Source: Gammaproteobacteria bacterium UBA2810 (lineage in GTDB: Bacteria; Pseudomonadota; Gammaproteobacteria; Enterobacterales; Succinivibrionaceae). From it: 21,839 nt of DNA. Where the stretch lies: the NCBI GenBank assembly GCA_002351705.1, contig DEHC01000036.1, forward strand, positions 5,782 to 27,620, given 5' to 3'. The translations under genes and the position numbers were made by a program. The notes beneath the pieces were generated by a model. It worked only from the letters and a program-made list of their open reading frames with translations, was not told the DNA's origin and searched no databases. Below, in pieces: positions 7,739 through 14,700 of this stretch (position 1 is its first letter; every line of letters begins with the position of its first letter).

Positions 7739-7743
7739 CCTCC
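7739..7743 (-). promoter_or_regulatory. Ribosome binding site deciding the SUKH gene start
   Basis: On the minus strand, GGAGG lies 5 bases before the ATG at 7733-7731. It falls inside the longer ORF starting at 7745, which has no comparable site of its own, so the shorter start is preferred. Confidence 0.6.
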
Positions 7744-7957
7744 ATTCAGACATTGCGCATGGCTTTGAAGCAGACACTCCGTCACGACAAAAGGACAACC
7801 GTATATATTTCAGATGGAATTGCTGATATAGCAGGTGTTTTTATACAAGCAATGGTAGCTATTACAGAGTAGTTATGCAAGTTTTAATATGAAAATGTCA
7901 TCACAATTCACATTAAATATTCATTAACAAGTTCTCGTAATAAATACCGCCAGGCTT
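7744..7957. other. AT-rich intergenic region without a recognisable gene
   Basis: This stretch upstream of the SUKH gene is clearly more AT-rich than the core genes and has no convincing ORF. On the minus strand, TTGCTT and TATATC lie 16 bases apart and could serve as a promoter for the SUKH-HNH genes, but the match is modest. It ends where the gene-fragment mosaic begins. Confidence 0.4.
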
Positions 7958-7993
7958 CCGCCGTGGACCTCGCCGGAGCAGTTGATCATGGGA
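7958..7993 (-). pseudogene. 3'-terminal fragment of a lemA-like gene
   Basis: Read on the minus strand, this segment encodes PMINCSGEVHGG. This matches the last residues of the intact lemA-like protein (PMIDCSGEVHGG, gene at 18925-19593). Nearly all bases agree over about 36 positions and similarity then stops abruptly on both sides. The stop codon is not preserved. It directly adjoins the lysR fragment, forming part of a mosaic remnant. Confidence 0.75.
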
Positions 7994-8008
7994 GCATTGA
8001 CAACCAGT

Positions 8009-8367
8009 CTCATCTGCGCGACGTCTCTGATGATCTCCCAGGTACTGGTCTCGCGGAAGGTGAATTCTTACTCGCTGAAGCTGAGCCTTTTCACTAGTTT
8101 CGCGAAAGCCTTTAACGCGAAGATGCAGTGCTGCGCCGAGACCGAGCAGAGCTCCCTCGCGTCCTTTTTGCTGCTGAAGCGGTTCTCGGGGATGTTCATC
8201 TGATCCATGATCTGCCTCGCGTAGATCAGGAACTCTTCTCCATCTCGCGTAATGGAGAACTCGCGGCCGCGGTTGAAGATCCTGATGCCGAGCTCGTCCT
8301 CGACCTCCTTAAGGGCTGCCGAGAGGCTGGACGGCGGGATGAAGAGCCGTTTGGCCGCGGTGCTTAG
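8009..8367 (-). pseudogene. Degraded lysR gene fragment
   Basis: The minus strand encodes STAAKRLFIPPSSLSAALK and the following residues, matching codons about 19-137 of the intact LysR gene at 4461-5411. By eye the DNA is roughly 85-90% identical. A Tyr codon has become TAA (FSE-stop, where the intact gene reads FSEYEF), and homology continues past this stop to about 8009. The recognition-helix region is altered (SQPSLS to PPSSLS). The upstream end is fused in frame to an HNH nuclease fragment, making an open frame of 179 codons (8607 to 8068). I regard this as debris, not a functional fusion. Confidence 0.82.
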
Positions 8368-8484
8368 GAACTGAATATTGTCTGGGTTCACCTGATATTC
8401 GGGATATTCAGCAGCGCTTTTCATATGCTGTCCTTCAAATGCCCTGCCAAAATCGTCATATGCCCTTCCATTATCAGGGTTAAG
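8368..8484 (-). pseudogene. Fragment of HNH nuclease gene (toxin domain core)
   Basis: The minus strand reads GRAYDDFGRAFEGQHMKSAA followed by EYPEYQVNPDNIQFL, closely matching residues about 48-86 of the intact HNH protein (gene at 6206-7309). DNA identity is roughly 80-85% by eye. It breaks off just before the DEHLKAH part of the active site and is fused in frame to the lysR fragment, so it lacks part of the catalytic core. On its other side lies a short SUKH-like fragment, in the same SUKH-then-HNH order as the intact pair. Confidence 0.8.
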
Positions 8485-8495
8485 TGCAGATTGAC

Positions 8496-8537
8496 AACGG
8501 ATCCGGCCGGCAGGGACATGTTTTCCGAGCCATCCGG
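8496..8537 (-). pseudogene. Short SUKH immunity gene fragment
   Basis: The minus strand reads PDGSENMSLPAGSV, resembling SDGGEFFLPAGTQ of the intact SUKH protein. The strongest DNA match is a 13-base stretch, cctgccggccgga, shared by both. It immediately precedes the HNH fragment, mirroring the intact gene order. The match is short and includes an indel, so this is a moderate call supported mainly by context. Confidence 0.45.
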
Positions 8538-8588
8538 AATAATATATGGAGCACGAAACTGAGATAAAAGTATGGCTGTTCCAAAGAT

Positions 8589-8807
8589 GTGATTGATGAA
8601 ATGACATCGATCCGCTATATAGAATATCCTTACAGGGAGGATCATGTTACTGTCCTTACACCTCAGACTGAAATATATGAGGTATTTTCGCTGATATCAC
8701 CGGAAGGAACTTTGTCAGAGCACCAGGGAGGTCATCGCAAGGAAAAAAAGGCCGGGCGCACACCTGGGAGGCCAAAGGCAACGGTTATCAAGAAAGCCAA
8801 AGCCTAG
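8589..8807 (+). CDS. Unknown small basic ORF, possibly a gene remnant
   Basis: This open frame of 72 codons has a GTG start, with an alternative ATG at 8601. It ends in a Lys/Arg-rich tail (KEKKAGRTPGRPKATVIKKA). I do not recognise a family. The basic GRPK-type tail might bind nucleic acid or come from a truncated transposase, but this is a guess. No strong ribosome binding site precedes either start. It lies directly after the debris region, so it may be the remaining end of a broken gene. Confidence 0.3.
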   Translation: MIDEMTSIRYIEYPYREDHVTVLTPQTEIYEVFSLISPEGTLSEHQGGHRKEKKAGRTPGRPKATVIKKAKA

Positions 8808-9029
8808 CTATTTTGCGTATAAATGGCTGCAAAAATCGGATCTACATGCTCTGAATTATGCATAATCCCATTGAAAAAACGCATATATTTATTTCTCGGG
8901 AATCAGTACAAAGAGAATATGCCCCGGAAGGTTTTTGAGGAAGCCCTCAGTAAAGGTTGGGTGAGAGGTGAAGTATGATTTTCAGACAAAACTAGAATTT
9001 TTATGAATTAGAAAATGAAAGGTGACACT
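8808..9029. other. AT-rich intergenic region with short broken frames
   Basis: Two very short overlapping frames are present here. One starts at the ATG at about 8862 and the other is 8919-8978 (MPRKVFEEALSKGWVRGEV). Neither is long enough to be a convincing gene, and they may be debris. I see no clear RNA gene or terminator. Confidence 0.3.
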
Positions 9030-9296
9030 GTGTCAAGACTAGGATGCAAATGCGGTGAGACACTCTCATGGGTTGCTTGTCCTTCTGAGAATATTATTCA
9101 TGTTTGGCACAAGACGGATGTGGATAACAAACTCACAGACAGGCCTTTAGTAACAGCGTTGGATTTTTATTCTGAGGATAGTGAATTTGGCTACGAATAT
9201 TGGTATTGCACTGAATGCAAAAGGATAATGGTGGTCAATGTTAAAACGAGTCGTATACGTTATATATATAAAAAAGTTGTACTTTGGATGTTTTGA
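9030..9296 (+). CDS. Small zinc-ribbon-like protein of unknown function (N-terminal part of a split gene)
   Basis: The product has two Cys pairs, CKCG near the N-terminus and CTEC near the C-terminus (YWYCTECKRIM), suggesting a zinc ribbon. I prefer the GTG at 9030 because AAAGGTG lies about 8 bases before it. The in-frame ATG at 9015 has no such site and would give 93 residues. The family is not firmly recognised, though short CxCG...CxxC proteins of this type occur near toxin/immunity loci. The frame ends shortly after an A6 run (9270-9275), and the next ORF continues in the -1 frame, so this is probably the first half of a frameshifted gene. Codon use is AT-rich, unlike the flanking core genes. 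Confidence 0.55.
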   Translation: MSRLGCKCGETLSWVACPSENIIHVWHKTDVDNKLTDRPLVTALDFYSEDSEFGYEYWYCTECKRIMVVNVKTSRIRYIYKKVVLWMF

Positions 9297-9517
9297 GTGA
9301 TATCAGTAACTGGCATGATCAGATTTATTATATTAATGATATAGATTTAGATAGACTTACTGATGAAAATATTGACTTAACTCTACGTGATTTAATAAAT
9401 GAATATGTCAAAACTTTTTTTGTTTCACCAGACCTGAAAAAAGTTTGTTCTATGGACGAAGATGGAACGTACTCTGTTAAATATGAGCTAGAAGAAATCA
9501 TACCGCTGAAGCAGTAG
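9284..9517 (+). CDS. Unknown acidic ORF, probable C-terminal part of the split zinc-ribbon-like gene
   Basis: The 77-codon frame has only a weak TTG start, overlaps the previous ORF by 13 bases and lacks a ribosome binding site. It is AT-rich and acidic (WHDQIYYINDIDLDRLTDEN). Restoring one A in the A6 run upstream would join it to the preceding frame as a single protein of about 160 residues. I therefore read it as the downstream half of a frameshifted gene. An independent gene is less likely. Function unknown. Confidence 0.45.
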   Translation: MDVLSDISNWHDQIYYINDIDLDRLTDENIDLTLRDLINEYVKTFFVSPDLKKVCSMDEDGTYSVKYELEEIIPLKQ

Positions 9518-9547
9518 AAAATCTTTGCAGATGTGAGCAGGCATATT

Positions 9548-11116
9548 ATGAAATATCCTATCGGTATACAGACTTTTGAGAAAATCCGCAGCGGGAATTA
9601 TCTTTACGTTGACAAGACAAAATACGTCTACGATCTGGTCCATGGTTATCAGTACGTATTCCTTTCCCGTCCCCGCCGCTTCGGGAAGTCACTCCTGGTC
9701 AGCACGCTTGACAGCTATTTCCGCGGTAAGAAGAGTCTTTTTGAAGGACTAGCTGCAGCAGAATTGGAAACGGAGTGGACAGAATATCCCGTGCTGCATT
9801 TTTCATTGGCCTCTGCCAAGCTCGGCACCGTAGAGGATGTACATTGCCTGATAATCCAACAGCTTGAGAGAATTGAGCGGGAGTATGGCATGCCTGCTGG
9901 CGGTCAGAATATTTCGGCACGTCTCCTTAATCTTGTTCAGCGGTTATACGAAAAGAAAGGCAGACAGGTTGTTGTGCTTATAGACGAGTATGACTCTCCT
10001 ATGCTCACCGTACTTCATGATAAGGATCGCCTCGAACTAATGCGCACAGAGATGCAGGGGTTCTATTCTCCTCTTAAAGATCTTGATCCTTATCTGCGTT
10101 TCGTCTTCATAACCGGAATTACCAAGTTCTCACAGCTGAGCATATTCTCGCAGCTAAACAATCTCGAGAACATCTCCATGGATGAGGATTTCTCTGCCGT
10201 GTGCGGCATCACTGAGGATGAGCTTGAGTCGAACTTTGACGAAGGTTTAACGGAGATGGCAGAAAAATATAACCTGAAACGTCCTGAGGTGCTTGGCAGG
10301 CTTCAGAAGAAATATGACGGCTATCATTTTGCATCTCAGTCGCCAGGAATATATAACCCCTTCAGCCTGCTCTCTGCTATGAAGAAATGTAATTTTAAGG
10401 ACTACTGGTTTTCAACCGGAACTCCGAGTTTCCTGATAAATCAGATCAGGAAATTTCATACAGATATAACGAAGATTGACGGGAGCCAGGCGGAAGCTGA
10501 TAGCTTTGATGCTCCTACGGAGAACATGCACAGTATTCTTCCGCTGTTTTATCAGAGCGGATACCTGACTATTAAGGATTATGACGACCGATCCGATCTC
10601 TATACTTTAGGTTATCCAAATGAAGAGGTAAAAATCGGACTTACAAAATTGTTTATTCCTTACTATGTCTGGTCTGACTTAGATACCGCCAGCAGTGCCT
10701 GCTGGCGGATCAGTGAGGCTTTGATGGCAGATGACATAGACAAGGCACTTACCGCGGCGCAGAGCTATTTCTCTTCAATTCCATATCAGGAAGGGACACT
10801 TATGGATGCCCCCTTATCAGAGGGGCACTTCACGGCTATGCTTTACGTGATGTTCTCGTTTCTCGGCAAGTTTGTATACTCACAGGTAAGAGTAGCAAAA
10901 GGACGTATGGATATCGTCGTTAAGACTGAACGCAGCGTCTACGTCATGGAACTGAAGCTTGACGGCTCTGTCGAGGAGGCATTGCGGCAGATTGACGACA
11001 GGAATTATGCAATTCCATGGCAGTCAGATGGACGACGTGTGGTTAAGGTTGGCATCAACTTCAGCACTAAGGAGCGCACCATAGAGAGCTGGAAGGCTGC
11101 CTGGCAGGGCAGATGA
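9548..11116 (+). CDS. AAA-ATPase-like / PD-(D/E)XK nuclease protein (DUF1703 type)
   Basis: This protein of 522 residues belongs to the abundant gut-bacterial family with an N-terminal AAA-ATPase-like domain and a C-terminal PD-(D/E)XK nuclease-like domain. Visible features are the family start YPIGIQTFEKIRSGNYLYVDKT, a degenerate Walker A RPRRFGKS (41-48), Walker B VVVLIDEYD (141-149), and a C-terminal nuclease core with Asp455 and E468-L-K470. All key residues are intact. I prefer the ATG at 9548, with AGCAGG 6 bases upstream and the usual family N-terminus. A GTG at 9533 would add five residues. The biological role of the family is not established, and mobility, repair or defence have all been suggested by context. 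It is transcribed alone on the plus strand inside the accessory region. Confidence 0.88.
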   Translation: MKYPIGIQTFEKIRSGNYLYVDKTKYVYDLVHGYQYVFLSRPRRFGKSLLVSTLDSYFRGKKSLFEGLAAAELETEWTEYPVLHFSLASAKLGTVEDVHCLIIQQLERIEREYGMPAGGQNISARLLNLVQRLYEKKGRQVVVLIDEYDSPMLTVLHDKDRLELMRTEMQGFYSPLKDLDPYLRFVFITGITKFSQLSIFSQLNNLENISMDEDFSAVCGITEDELESNFDEGLTEMAEKYNLKRPEVLGRLQKKYDGYHFASQSPGIYNPFSLLSAMKKCNFKDYWFSTGTPSFLINQIRKFHTDITKIDGSQAEADSFDAPTENMHSILPLFYQSGYLTIKDYDDRSDLYTLGYPNEEVKIGLTKLFIPYYVWSDLDTASSACWRISEALMADDIDKALTAAQSYFSSIPYQEGTLMDAPLSEGHFTAMLYVMFSFLGKFVYSQVRVAKGRMDIVVKTERSVYVMELKLDGSVEEALRQIDDRNYAIPWQSDGRRVVKVGINFSTKERTIESWKAAWQGR

Positions 11117-11266
11117 CACAGCTGATTGGTCCTGTCATCATCCTGTGCCGGTCAGAGCAGGACAAAAAGTTTCATTGAAGATGGCAGCCGCCTCATGGAA
11201 ACTGCATACGGACAAATTCACGGAATTTTCTGCGAACAGCGTCCTGGCTGCCACGGAATACATGGA

Positions 11267-11494
11267 ATAAATGTAGAAAAATTTGCTGGGCGTACGCACG
11301 AAGCACAGTCAGTACAAGACGTTGAAAATCTTTATGCAGGCCGAGATTGTGCAAGAAACCGACTCCTTCTTAACAGGCTTGTTCTGAATATTCTGACGAT
11401 GCTGCATCCCGAGCACTCAAAGCAAAGCGAGAAGATCTCGATTCGCCGGCTTATGCTGAAACTGCGCAACGCCCCTGAGCTTGTGATCAATTGA
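11267..11494 (+). pseudogene. Possible C-terminal remnant of an ISAs1-like transposase
   Basis: The frame includes RDCARNRLLLNRLVLNIL followed by a basic segment (KISIRRLMLKLRNAPELVI). This resembles the C-terminal pattern of ISAs1/H-repeat DDE transposases, where an acidic/Arg stretch precedes R-x-x-x-L-N-x-L and a basic tail. The longer open frame (11126-11494) has only a TTG start and no recognisable catalytic DDE region. No terminal inverted repeats were found. The identification is tentative. Confidence 0.3.
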
Positions 11495-11570
11495 ATAATC
11501 AAGTGCTGCAAAATTGCAGGCCAGTACGATGCTGTTCGTGCACAGGCCCTGCAGAATCTGCTATACAGGA

Positions 11571-11603
11571 GTGACAGCAGCCTGTCGGAATGCTTGCTGT
11601 CAC
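11571..11603. repeat. Perfect 9-bp inverted repeat (hairpin)
   Basis: GTGACAGCA at 11571-11579 pairs exactly with TGCTGTCAC at 11595-11603 across a 15-base loop. No T-run follows on either strand. It could be a transcript-end hairpin between convergent genes or an IS end remnant. Confidence 0.45.
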
Positions 11604-11669
11604 TGTCAGAGCGCAACGCTCCTGCCGGAAAGCTCTGCCGCTGGTATGAGCCGGGCTGTTCCGGGCAGG

Positions 11670-11694
11670 GCAGTCCTCAGCCTCCTGAGGCTGC
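11670..11694 (-). terminator. GC-rich hairpin just after the SNF2 stop codon
   Basis: GCAG-(T)-CCTCAG pairs with CTGAGG-CTGC around a CCTC loop, giving ten pairs with one bulge. It lies 10 bases beyond the end of the helicase gene on the minus strand. No U-tract follows, so termination by it alone is doubtful. Confidence 0.4.
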
Positions 11695-11704
11695 CGCATT
11701 TCTG

Positions 11705-14700
11705 TCAGCCCGTGGTCATGGAGAGGAAGCTCCTGAGCTCGCTCTTCGAGAGGTCGCCGAGCCACTTCTCGCCCTTCTGCACCGTGAGCTCCGCAATCTC
11801 CTTCTTGGAGCTGATAATCTCGTTGATTCTCTCCTCGAAGGTTCCCGCGCAGATGAAGCGGTAGACCATGACATTCTTATTCTGCCCGATGCGGTAGGCG
11901 CGGTCGGTGGCCTGATCCTCGACAGCCGGGTTCCACCAGAGGTCGTAGTGGATTACCGCCGTCGCGGCAGTGAGGTTGAGTCCGGTTCCGGCGGCCTTGA
12001 GCGAGAGCACCATGACCCGGTCCTGCGGATCGTTCTGGAAGCGGTCAACCATCTCCTGCCGCTTCTTCACGCTCACGCCTCCGTGGATGAAGTCAGGAAC
12101 AGTGCCGATCCTCTCCCCAATCCAGGAGACGAGAAGCTCTCCCATTTCCCGGAACTGGGTGAACACGATGGCCTTCTGCCCGTTCTCAGTGAGCTCAGCG
12201 AGAAGATCAAGGAGCATCTGCGCCTTCCCCGAGTGCGAGGGCCCCGTTATCTTCGGGTCCTTCGAGAAGAGCTCCGGCGCGTCGCAGATCTGCTTGAGCC
12301 TCAATATGAGCTTCAGCACCATCGCGCTTCTCTCCATCTGTGAGAGCGTCTCCGTGACGCCCTCAAGCCCGTCGCTCACGAAGGCCTGGTACATGGCAGC
12401 CTGCTCCGCTGTGAGCTCGCAGAAGCGGTCTGAGCTTATCTTGTCAGGAAGATCCGCGATGACGCTCTTATCCGTCTTGAGCCTCCTCAGGATGAACGGT
12501 GCCGTAACGCTCCTGAGCCTCCTCACCGCGTCGGCGTCACGGTTCTGCTCAATCGGCCTTGCGTAGTCCGAGATGAACGAGCCGAGCGTGCCGAATAGCC
12601 CCGGGTTCACGAACTCCATGATTGCCCAGTAGTCCGCGAGGCGGTTCTCCACGGGAGTGCCTGACATGGCAATGGCTGAATCAGCCTTGAGGAGGCACAT
12701 CGCCTGGAATATCTGCGATCCGGTGTTCTTGATGTTCTGCGCCTCGTCCGCGACGGCGACCCGCCACTTCTTATCCTTCAGCTTCTCGATGTCCTGCCGG
12801 AGCGTTCCGTAGGTCGTGAGAAGGACATGCGCCTTCGGCTCCAGGGAGCGCTGCGTGCCGTAGTAGACGTTGACCGTCAGGTCCGGCGCGAAGCGCCTCA
12901 GCTCCCTTGTCCAGTTGATGACGACCGAGGCGGGCACCGTGACGAGCGCGGGGTCCTTCTCAAGCTCCCCGGCGGCGCGGAGGTTCTCGAGGGCCGCGAT
13001 GACCTGCACCGTCTTCCCGAGTCCCATGTCGTCCGCGATGATGGAGCCCATGCTCGCGCGGATGTTGTGCATCAGCCAGGAGTAGCCGCGCTCCTGGTAA
13101 GGCCTGAGAGTGGCCCTGAGCCCCTCAGGCACCTTCGCGGGCGGAGTCCTGAGCTCCTTATTGACGGCCTTCCTGATCCTGTCGTCCATGAAGACGGAGT
13201 GGCCATCATAGCTTCCGGAGAGCGCCGCCTCCAGGAGCCTGAGCCTTGACGGGCGCTGCGACTCACCGCGGAGGCGCCTGATGATGGCGTCAATCTCGGA
13301 GGCGCTCGCGTAGACATAGTCGTTCCCGAAGCGCACCAGATGGCCGGCGTGCTCCCTGAGCTCGGCGAACTGCTCATCGGTGATCTCCCGTCCGCCGAGA
13401 GTCGCCTTCCAGTCAAAGGTGAGAAGCGACGCGAGGCTCATGAGCCCGCTCCCTTCCTGATAGCCCCTGCCTATCCCCATGCTGGCAATGGCCGCGGGCC
13501 TCAGGATCTGCCGCATCGAGCGCGGCAGCACCACCATGGCGCCGCTTAGCTTCAATGCCGGCAGGATCTCAAACAGCGCCTTCTGCAGGGCATCAAGCGA
13601 AAGGGTGGCATGATCTGACCTGCCTGAGACAATGTCCGAGACCTCCGGCAGCAGGGCAGAGATGCGCGCGGCAGCAGCGCGGCATTCCCATTGCCGTTCT
13701 CCGCCAAGCCATTGCACGTCAGCGTAGCTCAGGTAGTGCCCGTCGGTGCGGTCGATGAAGCCAAGCGAGATCTCGGCTGAGACATTGTCATCAGCCGAGA
13801 CGTAGGGATCGGCGTCAGAGGAGCCGCTTTCTCCTTCCTCTCCTTTGCCTTTTCCCTCATTTTCCGCCTCTTCCAGCGCCTGCTCTCCGCCCCTGCGGAG
13901 TTTCTCCTCGGCATCTCCTATGCCGGGATCCGGCCCTTCTGAGGTCCCGAGTATAAGCACTGGGCGCATTGAGGCCTGTCCAAGGAACAGCGGCGCCAGC
14001 CACTGACCGAGCGAGCTCTCCATGCGCGCGAGCGCTGAGTCGCTTATGTCAAGATATTCCCAGTAGCTCATCGTCAGGAGCAGCAGCTCGGGCGTCTGCG
14101 CGTAGGCCCGGTTCCAGGCCGCCTCAGCGCGCCCGAAATTCCTGAGGAAGCCCTTCCTCACGAAATCGCTGATGAACATTCCGAGGCACAGTGCGCCGAA
14201 GCCGGCGTCGCTGAACTGCTCCGCCTTAAGCCCGAGCGCCTCGCCGGGCCGGAGCACGGTTCCGAGAAGGAGCTTCCTCGCGAGCATGCCGATGCGCGCG
14301 GTGAGGGTGAGCACCTCATGCGACAGAATGCAGGGGATCCAAATAATGTTCAGCTCCCCCGGACCTTTGCGGAGCGGGCAGGGCATGACGGCGTCCGCGA
14401 GCACGAGCTTCCTCGCTATCGAGCACAGGGCGTACATCGCCTGGGCGGGAGCGCCGGCTCTGCCGAGTACCTCTGCGGAGATCCTGCCGCCGAAGCAGCC
14501 GGCCGGAAGGCTGTGCATCTCTTCGAACATGCTGTCTTCCGCAGTCGGGACAAACACTGTGCCCCGGTACTCAGCCCGCGCATTCCCGTCCCTGTCTTCC
14601 GAAGTGCCTGCTCCGCTGTGCCCGTGCTCTCTTAGAAGGTATTCACGCGCCAGGGGATCCTCTGTCCCAGGGCTGACTGTGAATACAGTACGGGCATGGT

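Larger units (their letters stand above)
11117..11704. other. Intergenic stretch between the DUF1703-type gene and the SNF2 gene
   Basis: This 588-bp gap holds a possible transposase remnant (annotated separately), a 9-bp perfect inverted repeat at 11571-11603, and a GC-rich hairpin next to the helicase stop codon. I see no convincing intact gene, tRNA or CRISPR array. Confidence 0.45.

Noticed and set aside
8128..8367. Plus-strand open frame of 79 codons opposite the lysR fragment
   Set aside because: The same antisense frame exists opposite the intact lysR gene, so it is a by-product of lysR codon usage.
8068..8607. The 179-codon frame as a functional HNH-LysR fusion protein
   Set aside because: It contains truncated pieces of both parents, lacks part of the nuclease core, and ends at a stop inside continuing lysR homology. 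It is better explained as debris.
9265..9290. Programmed -1 frameshifting at the A6 run
   Set aside because: The heptamer is T AAA AAA and not A AAA AAG in the proper phase, and no clear downstream stimulatory hairpin is visible. Mutation or read error is simpler.
11594..12343. Plus-strand frames of 198-249 codons opposite the SNF2 helicase C-terminus
   Set aside because: They lie antisense to highly conserved helicase motifs and have biased, motif-free composition.
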